From positions 1 through 15,426 of the forward strand of contig CATWVA010000040.1 in assembly GCA_958354105.1 (NCBI GenBank): DNA of 15,426 bases, read 5' to 3'. The notes below the pieces were generated by a model. It was not told the origin of the DNA and did not search any database. It saw only the letters and a list, made by a program, of their open reading frames with translations. A program made the translations under genes and the position numbers. This DNA comes from an uncultured Collinsella sp. (GTDB taxonomy: Bacteria > Actinomycetota > Coriobacteriia > Coriobacteriales > Coriobacteriaceae). Position 1 is the stretch's first letter. Each line of letters begins with the position of its first letter. Of the stretch, positions 7,271-13,961 are shown piece by piece.

Positions 7271-8881
7271 TTACAGAAGACTCTCGAACTTCAGGAGACT
7301 CTCGAACTTCTCGCGAACCTGCGGGACGGTAAGGCCGATGATGACCTGGATTGACTGACCTTGGACCACCAAGCCATGCGTACCGATCGCCTTGAAGGAA
7401 GCCTCGGGTGCAACGACGCCCTTGTCCTTGACGTTAACGCGCAGACGGGTAGCGCAGTTAGTTACATCGATGATGTTATCCGCGCCACCGAGCAGATCGA
7501 GGATTTTCTCGGCAAGCACCAAGCGCTCATCATCTTTACTCTGGGCGACCGATTTGCCAGCAGCAGCACCGCCCTGCTTTTGCTTGTAGTCGGCCTTGGA
7601 CTTGAGCTCGACCTCAACATCGTCATCCTCGCGACCGGGGGTCTTAAAGTCGAACTTGACGATCAGGAAACGGAAGACCACGACCCAAAGGGCGGTAAAG
7701 CACAGACCGACAAGGATGGAGATGGCGTACTGCAGACCGTGTGCGGCCCAAAGGGGCAGCCAGTCCCACGAGAGCATCGAGATGATGCCGCCGTCGAAGA
7801 TGCCCACGACGCCAAGGAGGTTTTGAGCCATGCAGCCAAGCGCTCCGAGCACGCAGTGGACGACGAACAGGCCGGGCGCGATGAACAGGAAGGTGAAGTC
7901 AAGCGGCTCGGTAATACCGCAAAGCATAGCGGTAAGGGTGACGGGAATGAGCAGAGCCTTGACGCGCTGCTTGCGCTCGGGTTTGGCGGTCATATAGAAC
8001 GCAATGGCGACGCCAAGCGAGCCGAAGACTTTAGTCCAACCAGGGCAGGTATAGGCAGCCCAGGGTGCGGCATCCTTAAGAGCAATGCTCGGATCGGCAG
8101 CCAGTTGGGGCAGGATGTTGGCCCAAGCAGCAAAGATGCCGCCGTTGACCGCCGCGTTGTCGTAATAGAACGGCGTATAGATAAAGTGGTGCAGGCCTGT
8201 AGGAATCAGCACGCGCTCGAAGAAAGCAAAGACGCCCACGCCAAACGTACCGGCGGAAAGGATGAATCCCTGGAAGGCGGAGATAGCAGCCTGAACATGC
8301 GGCCACACCAGGCAGGCGATAATAGCGACCGGAACCATAACGAAGAAACCGATCATATAAAAGAACACGGAGCCCGAGAACACGCCCAGCCACTCAGGAA
8401 GTTCGGTGTCGAAGTACTTGTTGTGAAGCATCGTGGCGATACCAGAAATGATAAGCGCGCCCATGATGCCCATATCAAGCGTTTTGATGCTTGCGATAGT
8501 GGCAAGACCAGTACCGCTGCCCGCCTCGACAGAGTAGTCGACCCCAAAGACAGGGCCCCACTGCCCCAAGATTGTGCTTACAAAGTAGTTGAAGGTAAGG
8601 TAGATGGCCAAAGCCTCCATGCAGCAGCGAGCGTTCTGCTTGTTCGCGAGCGAGATTGGCAACGCTACGCAAAACAGCAACGGCATCTGGTTAAAGAGCG
8701 TCCAACCACCCTGAAGCAGCACATTCCAGCAATCAAACCAAAGATGACCCGCTGTGGCCATCTCGCCAAAGATCGCCTCGGTGGTAAACAACGTACCCAG
8801 GCCGACGACGATTCCGGAAAATGCGAAAAGAATTGCAGGCGTGTACATTGCACCGCCGAAACGTTGTATCTTTTGCATCAT
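7271..8881 (-). CDS. PTS alpha-glucoside-type permease, EIICB component
   Basis: This membrane permease imports an alpha-glucoside and phosphorylates it at the same time. The 536-aa protein begins MMQKIQRFGGAMYTPAILFA, typical of the maltose/alpha-glucoside EIIC group (MalB, AglB, GlvC). The EIIC domain (1-405) has about ten hydrophobic segments and the substrate-site motif GITEP (322-326). A charged linker (about 410-455) leads to an EIIB domain with the phosphorylated cysteine Cys476 in DVTNCATRLRV. No EIIA domain is present, so a separate EIIA must supply phosphate. Start: the first of two adjacent ATGs (8881; the other is 8878), preceded by AGAGGGGGA. The open frame extends to 9007, but those 42 residues are not permease-like. 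The C-terminus carries a tandem duplication of KFESLL. The gene probably forms an operon with the GH4 gene downstream. Confidence 0.94.
   Translation of the reverse strand: MMQKIQRFGGAMYTPAILFAFSGIVVGLGTLFTTEAIFGEMATAGHLWFDCWNVLLQGGWTLFNQMPLLFCVALPISLANKQNARCCMEALAIYLTFNYFVSTILGQWGPVFGVDYSVEAGSGTGLATIASIKTLDMGIMGALIISGIATMLHNKYFDTELPEWLGVFSGSVFFYMIGFFVMVPVAIIACLVWPHVQAAISAFQGFILSAGTFGVGVFAFFERVLIPTGLHHFIYTPFYYDNAAVNGGIFAAWANILPQLAADPSIALKDAAPWAAYTCPGWTKVFGSLGVAIAFYMTAKPERKQRVKALLIPVTLTAMLCGITEPLDFTFLFIAPGLFVVHCVLGALGCMAQNLLGVVGIFDGGIISMLSWDWLPLWAAHGLQYAISILVGLCFTALWVVVFRFLIVKFDFKTPGREDDDVEVELKSKADYKQKQGGAAAGKSVAQSKDDERLVLAEKILDLLGGADNIIDVTNCATRLRVNVKDKGVVAPEASFKAIGTHGLVVQGQSIQVIIGLTVPQVREKFESLLKFESLL
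7274..7309 (-). repeat. 18-bp tandem duplication at the 3' end of the permease gene
   Basis: Two adjacent 18-bp units (7274-7291 and 7292-7309) differ at one base and encode KFESLL twice, directly before the stop codon. The reading frame is kept, and the permease is lengthened by six residues. Confidence 0.9.
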
Positions 8882-9024
8882 GACGGGGAATCCCCCTCTC
8901 TTCATTCGGAGCGCTGCGGTTTTGGCTTCACTCGAGACCGCAGACGCGCCGTTTGCGTGTACCTCGTGCAATAGGACGGGTGGGCCCGTGTCCCTGACTT
9001 CTTGCACTTACGTTTTATCACATC

Positions 9025-9040
9025 ACTTATCTAGACAAGT
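9025..9040. promoter_or_regulatory. Probable GntR-family operator (permease side)
   Basis: ACTTATCTAGACAAGT is a 16-bp palindrome with one mismatched pair and centre TCTAGA. It lies about 145 bp upstream of the permease start. The same core recurs at 9156 beside the divergent promoter, as expected for sites of the GntR/UTRA regulator encoded at 10328. Confidence 0.6.
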
Positions 9041-9155
9041 TAGCATAAAGACTACGGTCGGTAAACGGTTGATTATTGGCCGTAAACGGTATATGTCCAG
9101 TATTTCACCTGCTAAATCTGACATAACTGATGGCTGCATTTTAAATTTCTTTTCT

Positions 9156-9190
9156 ACTTGTCTAGATGTGCTTGTCTATATCTATATACA
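9156..9190. promoter_or_regulatory. Probable GntR-family operator pair (dehydrogenase side)
   Basis: ACTTGTCTAGA (9156-9166) repeats the left arm and core of the site at 9025. It is followed at once by a second dyad, TGTCTATATCTATATACA (9173-9190), with seven of nine base pairs symmetric. Together they cover the -35 element and spacer of the rightward promoter, a position that fits repression. Confidence 0.55.
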
Positions 9191-9200
9191 TGCCTATACT
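9172..9200 (+). promoter_or_regulatory. Promoter of the dehydrogenase-gntR operon
   Basis: TTGTCT (9172-9177), a 17-bp spacer and TATACT (9195-9200, five of six to consensus). The start codon is 37 bp downstream of the -10 box, leaving a short leader with AAGGAG at 9226-9231. The promoter overlaps the dyad at 9173-9190. Confidence 0.6.
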
Positions 9201-9236
9201 TCATTACAACATTCACCGCCACGTTAAGGAGTCACC

Positions 9237-10262
9237 ATGAAAAGCGCGGTCTTCTATGGAAAGCACGACCTCAGAGTCGAGGAATCGGCAAAGCCGGCCG
9301 TGGGCAGGCGCGACGTTCTGATCAACGTCAAAGCTTGCGGCGTCTGCGGTACCGACGTTCATATCTATGAAGGCGACAAGGGTGCGGCCGACGTTACCCC
9401 GCCCACGATCCTTGGTCATGAGTTTGCCGGCGTTGTCGAGGCCGTGGGCAGCGACGTCGCCGGCTTTAAACCGGGCGATCGCGTGTGCATCGACCCAAAC
9501 CATCCCTGCGGCTGCTGTGAACCCTGCCGCGACGGAATCAACCACTACTGCGAGCATATGACCGGTTACGGCACCACCGTTAACGGCGGCTTTGCCGAGT
9601 ACTGCTCCGTCGATATGCAGCAAGTCTACAAGTTGGGCGATCACACCAGCTTTGAGCAGGGTGCTATGACCGAGCCCGTCGCCTGCTGTCTGCACGGCAT
9701 CGATATGTGCAACATCAAGCCCGGCAGCACAGTTGTCGTTATCGGCGGTGGCATGATCGGTCTGCTCATGATGCAGCTCGCCAAAAACGCCGGCGCCACC
9801 AAGGTTGTCTTGCTCGAGCCTGTCGAAGGCAAGCGCGAGGTTGCGCTCAAACTCGGCGCCGACCTGGCAATTGATTCCATCCACGAGGACGTCCCGGCCC
9901 GCCTGAAGCAGGAGGGCGTCGGCAACGTCGACGTTGCAATCGAATGCGTCGGCAAGCCCGTCACCATCGAGCAGGCCATCCAGATCGCCGGCCACAAGGC
10001 TACGGTCATGATGTTCGGCCTCACCAAGCCCGATGAGACAATCACCGTCAAGCCCTTCGAGGTCTTCCAGAAGGAGCTCGTGCTCACCTCGTCCTACATC
10101 AACCCTTACACACAGCGTCGCGCGCTCGAGCTCATCGACTCTGGCAGGCTCGACGTATCCTCGATGGTCGCCAAGGTGGCTTCCCTCGACGAGCTCGGTG
10201 CCATCCTGTCAGACCCAGCCCTGCGTGCCATGGGCAAATATATAATCGACCCCAGCAAGTAA
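9237..10262 (+). CDS. Zinc-dependent medium-chain dehydrogenase, sorbitol/polyol dehydrogenase-like
   Basis: This cytosolic NAD(P)-dependent dehydrogenase belongs to the zinc-containing MDR superfamily, closest in style to sorbitol, threonine and related polyol dehydrogenases. Of the 341 residues, the catalytic zinc ligands are Cys37 (GVCGTD), His61/Glu62 (GHE) and probably Glu146 (TEPVAC). The structural zinc has the four cysteines 91, 94, 97 and 105. The Rossmann motif is VIGGGMIG (168-175), and an acidic residue ends the second strand (VVLLEP), which favours NAD. Start: ATG at 9237, with AAGGAG 5 bp upstream. The gene is first in an operon with gntR and shares the divergent region with the permease/GH4 operon. 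This suggests it oxidises something derived from the imported glucoside; the exact substrate cannot be read from sequence. Confidence 0.9.
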   Translation: MKSAVFYGKHDLRVEESAKPAVGRRDVLINVKACGVCGTDVHIYEGDKGAADVTPPTILGHEFAGVVEAVGSDVAGFKPGDRVCIDPNHPCGCCEPCRDGINHYCEHMTGYGTTVNGGFAEYCSVDMQQVYKLGDHTSFEQGAMTEPVACCLHGIDMCNIKPGSTVVVIGGGMIGLLMMQLAKNAGATKVVLLEPVEGKREVALKLGADLAIDSIHEDVPARLKQEGVGNVDVAIECVGKPVTIEQAIQIAGHKATVMMFGLTKPDETITVKPFEVFQKELVLTSSYINPYTQRRALELIDSGRLDVSSMVAKVASLDELGAILSDPALRAMGKYIIDPSK

Positions 10263-10327
10263 ATCGATTGACACCTGCGTGGGCGGCCCTCATCCGTCGT
10301 TCACGCACCCAGCTCTAGGAGACCGTC

Positions 10328-11083
10328 ATGGCGCGAGCCATCTTCCAAACTATTTATGACAACGTGAAGCAGTCGATTGACGACGGCACATACGCTTATC
10401 AGAGCTATCTGCCTTCAGAGACTGAGCTCACGCAGCTGTTTGACTGTTCGCGCATGACGGTCCGTCGCGCCATCTCGATGCTTGCGGCAGATGGCTACGT
10501 GCTCCCCCAGCAAGGCAAAGGCATGCGCGTCATTCGCAACATCAGTGACGAGACGAGTCGTGGCGGCGGCGGACTCGAGACCTTTAAGGAAATCGCAGCC
10601 AGTCGAGGCTTTGAGCTCAAAACGGTTACCACTGTCTTTGAGCTCCTCGTCTGTAACAAGGCGCTCTCCAAGATTACCGGGTTTCCTGAAGGCTGTGAGC
10701 TCACGCGTGCCAAACGCATCCGTTATGCAGACGGACGGGCCGTGTGCTCCGACGACTCCTATTACCTAAGCTCACAGGTACCGGGGCTGACACCCGAGAT
10801 TGTCAACGACTCGATCTATCGTTACCTCGAAGAAGATCTTGGCATTAAGATTGCCACGGGCAAACGCGATGTAACGATTGAGCATCCCACGCCCGAGGAT
10901 GCACGCGTGCTCGATCTCGACGACTTTAACGCACTCGCCGTTGTACGCGGACAGACCTACAACGCCGACGGCATCCTTATGGAATACACCGAGACAAAGC
11001 AGGTCCCCAGCTTCTTTTTACTCCACGAAACGGTCACCCGCCGCAATAACGGCAGCGAGACCCATCAGAGCAGTATGAGCTAA
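10328..11083 (+). CDS. GntR-family (HutC/UTRA subfamily) transcriptional regulator
   Basis: The 251-aa protein has an N-terminal winged helix of the GntR type. Residues 27-60 hold LPSETELTQLFDCSRMTVRRAISMLAADGYV, with the wing QQGKGMRV after it. A C-terminal UTRA ligand-binding domain (about 90-240) is like that of TreR and other sugar-phosphate-responsive repressors. Such proteins usually repress nearby transport and hydrolase genes until a phosphorylated sugar binds. Start: ATG at 10328, with AGGAG 6 bp upstream. The gene follows the dehydrogenase by 65 bp and is probably co-transcribed from 9172-9200. Likely targets are the TCTAGA-centred dyads at 9025-9040 and 9156-9190, so both divergent operons and gntR itself would be controlled. 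The ligand is inferred to be the phosphorylated alpha-glucoside or one of its products. Confidence 0.92.
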   Translation: MARAIFQTIYDNVKQSIDDGTYAYQSYLPSETELTQLFDCSRMTVRRAISMLAADGYVLPQQGKGMRVIRNISDETSRGGGGLETFKEIAASRGFELKTVTTVFELLVCNKALSKITGFPEGCELTRAKRIRYADGRAVCSDDSYYLSSQVPGLTPEIVNDSIYRYLEEDLGIKIATGKRDVTIEHPTPEDARVLDLDDFNALAVVRGQTYNADGILMEYTETKQVPSFFLLHETVTRRNNGSETHQSSMS

Positions 11084-11092
11084 CCATCTATT

Positions 11093-11164
11093 AGTTGCGG
11101 TGGGATAGTTCCTAGAATGGCCAGCTTAAGGCCAAAACGGGAACTATTCCACCGCAACTTTTTT
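11093..11164 (+). terminator. Strong intrinsic terminator after gntR, 20-bp stem
   Basis: The left arm (11093-11112, starting AGTTGCGGTGG) pairs over 20 bp with 11140-11159, with a single G-T wobble. The loop contains its own small hairpin (TGGCC/GGCCA), and the stem runs directly into six T (11159-11164). The stem is far longer than the usual 7-10 bp, so it may also be a dispersed palindromic repeat. Confidence 0.9.
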
Positions 11165-11196
11165 GGCCGGCGGGGCAATACCTGTCCCGCCGGCCA
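11164..11196. terminator. Second GC-rich hairpin between gntR and the ferredoxin gene
   Basis: A perfect 11-bp stem (TGGCCGGCGGG at 11164-11174 with 11186-11196) with an 11-nt loop lies 19 bp from the stop of the minus-strand ferredoxin gene. On that strand it is followed by A-residues, not U, so it may act as a 3'-end stabiliser rather than a classic terminator. Confidence 0.5.
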
Positions 11197-11214
11197 TCAT
11201 TTACGCTCTTTTAG

Positions 11215-12468
11215 CTAGTCCGCGAGCTTTTCCACTTGGTCGAGCATCTTGTTGAGCTTTTCCTTTGCCTCGGCCTTGACCTTCTCGGCCTCTTCGTGAG
11301 CCTTCGCCTTCTGGGCGGCCTTTTCCTCGGCCTCGGGGTCGACGACGACCAGATTGGACGCGTCATGCTCAACCAACTTGAGCGCATGCTCGGGGCACAC
11401 CTTGACGCAGGCCCCGCAACCTAGGCAATACGTGGACTCCAGTGCAAAGCGACCGCTTCCCACCAAATCGCAGGCAAACGTGGGGCACACGTTGACGCAT
11501 TCGCCGCACGACGTGCACTTGTCAAAATCGCATTCCGGCGTGCTCACCTGCATGTTCTGGGCAAGCTCGGGGTGGTTTTGCAACGTCGAGAGCACCAGTT
11601 GGCGTCCGTGCGTAAGCGAACGGCGACGCTTAGTCGTCGTGGTGCCGCACATGGTGTTGAGTGTGCGCTCGAGCTGCGTGATCTGGTGACGGTGGGCCTT
11701 CAACTTCTGCGTCACCGAGGCCAGTGCCGCAGTCGCCGGGTTGAGCTTAGTCACGGTTAGGCCCGTGGTGCGGGCGATCTTTTCCATATACTCCTTGCGC
11801 TCGTACTCGCGTCGCTTATGGCATTTGAGGCTCTTGGGGTCGACCTCCAGGCCCATGCCCGTACCGGCCCACTCCTCGGCAGTGGCGATGGCCTCGCCAA
11901 GAATATCCTCGCCACCGGTGTTGCGGCACTTATCGCACACGCCCAGTGGCAGGTAGACGCTCACGTTGGGATAGTCGGCCAGCACCGAGAACCAGGTCTC
12001 GGCAGTAATATCGCCCACGCAGGCAACGACAACCTCGTTCTCGCGCGGCATGCGCTTAAGGGCGCGCGTGCAGGTAACGTAGGCGGTTTCGTGACTCGTA
12101 GCCGCCGAGACAATGTCGTCGTAGACGTTTTTGGGCGCAAGGCGCGGAGAGATGATCGCCTCAGTCGGGCAGGCAGCGGCGCACAGGCCGCACTTGCGAC
12201 AGGAGTCGAGGATCTCGATGGCGTCTTCTTCGACCTCGATGGCGTTGACCGGACACACGTCCATGCACACGGTGCAGCCGCTCTTTTCGTTTTTGCAGGT
12301 CAGGCACGGAATGGTGTTGCCGCGCGGGCGCTCCTTGTAGTCGGCAGGATTCCACTGCGGCGCCGACGGATCGAGTGCATCGGTCACGCCGCCAAGCGGG
12401 TTTTTAAGAAAGTCGAAACCCTTGCTGATCTCGATAATGTCATCAAACAGATCGTGTTCCTGCGCCAT
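11215..12468 (-). CDS. Multi-cluster 4Fe-4S ferredoxin-type protein with unassigned middle domain
   Basis: This 417-aa soluble protein has four iron-sulfur motifs in two pairs. The N-terminal pair has an atypical first motif, C55-x2-C58-x6-C65-x2-C68-x3-C72-P, and a regular C90-x2-C93-x2-C96-x3-C100-P. The C-terminal pair is C318-x2-C321-x2-C324-x3-C328-P and C348-x2-C351-x2-C354-x3-C358-P. Between them (about 125-300) is a domain I do not recognise, with C133, C150, C178 and C181 (VCDKC) and a basic helical part. The tail (379-417) is a lysine/glutamate/alanine helix, probably coiled coil. It should transfer electrons, but no partner enzyme is adjacent. Start: ATG at 12468, with GGGAGGGG upstream; an in-frame ATG 10 codons earlier is less well placed. 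Confidence 0.85.
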   Translation of the reverse strand: MAQEHDLFDDIIEISKGFDFLKNPLGGVTDALDPSAPQWNPADYKERPRGNTIPCLTCKNEKSGCTVCMDVCPVNAIEVEEDAIEILDSCRKCGLCAAACPTEAIISPRLAPKNVYDDIVSAATSHETAYVTCTRALKRMPRENEVVVACVGDITAETWFSVLADYPNVSVYLPLGVCDKCRNTGGEDILGEAIATAEEWAGTGMGLEVDPKSLKCHKRREYERKEYMEKIARTTGLTVTKLNPATAALASVTQKLKAHRHQITQLERTLNTMCGTTTTKRRRSLTHGRQLVLSTLQNHPELAQNMQVSTPECDFDKCTSCGECVNVCPTFACDLVGSGRFALESTYCLGCGACVKVCPEHALKLVEHDASNLVVVDPEAEEKAAQKAKAHEEAEKVKAEAKEKLNKMLDQVEKLAD

Positions 12469-12622
12469 GCGCGGCCCCTCCCTGAGCAGTGCAAACAAGC
12501 AAGAGATAATGATACGCTATCGGCCCACGCCTCGGGCAAATTACACGCGGAGCACCTTTGAGGCAAATAGACCTACAATCTATTGCCAACCTAATCGCCT
12601 AGGTTTATTGAGGAGTCACAAG

Positions 12623-13579
12623 ATGAAGATTGCCCTGATCGAACCGTTGGGAGTACCCGAGCAGACCATCGACAGGCTCTCTGCACCCCTTAAGGACGCC
12701 GGACACGAGTTTGTCTATTTCGATACCAAAACCACCGATCCGGCCGAGCTCGCTCGACGCAGCGAGGGCGCCGAGGTCGTCATGATCGCCAACAACCCCT
12801 ACCCCGCCGAGGTCGTCGCCGGCGCCGACGCGCTCAAGATGATCGCCGTCGCCTTTACGGGCATCGACCACGTGGGGCATTCCGCCTGCCGTGAGCGCGG
12901 CGTTGAAGTTCGCAACTGCGCCGGCTACTCCGACGTTTCGGTCGCCGAGCTTACCCTCGGCCTGGCCATCGACGTGTTGCGCAAGGTGAGCGCCGCCGAT
13001 GCCGCCGTCCGCACCGGCAAGACGAGCGCCGGCCTTATGGGCACCGAGATCTGCGGCAAGACCGTGGGTATTGTGGGTTGCGGCAAGATCGGCTGCGCCA
13101 CGGCTCGACTCTTTAAGGCCTTTGGTGCCCGTGTGCTAGGCTATGCCCGTCACGAACATCCCGAGGCTGCCGAGGCGGGCATTGAGCAAGTCTCGCTCGA
13201 GCAGCTGCTTGCCGAGTCCGACATCGTGAGCCTGCACCTGCCCAACAACGACACCACGCGCAAGAGCTTTGGCGCCGAGCAGTTCGCTCAGATGAAGGAC
13301 GGCGCCGTGTTTATCAACTGCGCCCGTGGCGCCATCGTGGACAATAACGCCCTTGCCCAGGCACTCAGCGACGACAAGCTCGCCGGTGCCGGCATCGACG
13401 TCTTTGATATGGAGCCGCCCATCCCCGCCGACTACGCGCTCATCAACGCCAAGAACTGCATCTTCACGCCGCATGTGGGCTTCCTTACGCACGAGGCCAT
13501 GCAGCGCCGCGCCAGGATCGAGTTCGACAACGTCCTTGCCTACGTTGAGGGCCGCGCACAAAACATCTGCGAGCTCTAG
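12623..13579 (+). CDS. D-isomer-specific 2-hydroxyacid dehydrogenase
   Basis: This 318-aa cytosolic oxidoreductase interconverts a D-2-hydroxyacid and a 2-ketoacid (phosphoglycerate, hydroxypyruvate/glyoxylate and lactate are family substrates). The nucleotide-binding motif is GCGKIG (152-157). The catalytic triad is Arg235 (NCARGAIVD), Glu264 (DMEPP) and His284 (TPHVG). The residues after the second strand are GYARHE, without the aspartate that normally selects NAD, so NADP use is possible. There is no C-terminal ACT domain, which argues against full-length SerA. Start: ATG at 12623, with AGGAG 7 bp upstream; longer in-frame starts run back into the divergent ferredoxin gene. The exact substrate is not decidable from sequence. 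Confidence 0.9.
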   Translation: MKIALIEPLGVPEQTIDRLSAPLKDAGHEFVYFDTKTTDPAELARRSEGAEVVMIANNPYPAEVVAGADALKMIAVAFTGIDHVGHSACRERGVEVRNCAGYSDVSVAELTLGLAIDVLRKVSAADAAVRTGKTSAGLMGTEICGKTVGIVGCGKIGCATARLFKAFGARVLGYARHEHPEAAEAGIEQVSLEQLLAESDIVSLHLPNNDTTRKSFGAEQFAQMKDGAVFINCARGAIVDNNALAQALSDDKLAGAGIDVFDMEPPIPADYALINAKNCIFTPHVGFLTHEAMQRRARIEFDNVLAYVEGRAQNICEL

Positions 13580-13591
13580 GCAGAAGCCAAA

Positions 13592-13637
13592 CAAAGGCGG
13601 ACCCTGGGTTGCTCAAAACCCCGACGGCCCGCCTTTG
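13592..13637 (+). terminator. Terminator-like hairpin after the 2-hydroxyacid dehydrogenase gene
   Basis: CAAAGGCGG (13592-13600) pairs with CCGCCTTTG (13629-13637). The loop can form an inner GGGTT/AACCC stem. It starts 13 bp after the stop codon. No T-run follows (ACCTATAGTCC), so efficiency is uncertain. Confidence 0.55.
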
Positions 13638-13703
13638 ACCTATAGTCCAGATCGTCAGCTTGAGGTCGATATCGGTCGCTTTTCCCTGCGTAATCGACTC
13701 ACA

Positions 13704-13917
13704 TGGACAGTTAATTCAAATTTGTATAAAACTAAGCGTCAAATAGTGGCTCGAGGGTCGCAATACCGCCTAAAACACCATCCACAACCTCGGTTTTCGC
13801 TTTCGCGTCGCTGAAAACAGCGCAGATTTCGCGTTATATACCAATTTCTAGCAATATATGCGCCTCAATAAGTCCGTAGCGGGCGGCGAAAAAATACATA
13901 TTTGAACTAACTGTCCA
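13704..13917. mobile_element. MITE-like element with 23-bp terminal inverted repeats
   Basis: The left end (13704-13726, beginning TGGACAGTTA) and right end (13895-13917) are inverted copies matching at 21 of 23 positions. The 168-bp interior is AT-richer than its surroundings, has a small CGCTG/CAGCG hairpin (13809-13822), and encodes no transposase. No target-site duplication is obvious. A long-range regulatory or transcript-end structure is the alternative. Confidence 0.5.
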
Positions 13918-13961
13918 AGCATCTCTTTTGAACTCCGCGCGCGGGCTGCCCTGCGTCCAAC

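Larger units (their letters stand above)
8882..9236. other. 355-bp divergent regulatory region of the alpha-glucoside locus
   Basis: No gene is seen here. The region is markedly AT-rich between about 9010 and 9210. It holds the palindromic sites at 9025-9040 and 9156-9190, the rightward promoter at 9172-9200, and a direct repeat GTAAACGGT at 9061-9069 and 9082-9090. It also contains a small bulged hairpin at 8974-8993 that would lie in the leader of the leftward permease message. A leftward -10 could be TATGCT (minus strand, 9047-9042), but I see no matching -35. Confidence 0.75.
13580..13961. other. 382-bp intergenic region with hairpin and MITE-like element
   Basis: Two converging genes flank this gap. 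It holds a terminator-like hairpin (13592-13637) and an AT-rich 214-bp element with terminal inverted repeats (13704-13917). No credible gene is seen. A 21-codon minus-strand frame starting ATG near the right repeat exists but has no clear ribosome-binding site. The last 44 bp before the gldA stop are featureless apart from alternating CG. Confidence 0.75.

Noticed and set aside
8882..9007. 42-residue N-terminal extension of the PTS permease
   Set aside because: The sequence is not permease-like, and the purine-rich AGAGGGGGA sits just before the ATG pair at 8881/8878.
10268..10296. Perfect -35 box TTGACA in front of gntR
   Set aside because: At the correct spacing the -10 position reads CATCCG, which matches poorly, so no internal promoter is called.
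13830..13900. 21-codon minus-strand frame inside the MITE-like element
   Set aside because: It is very short, has no visible ribosome-binding site and would cover only part of the element, so it is not listed as a gene.
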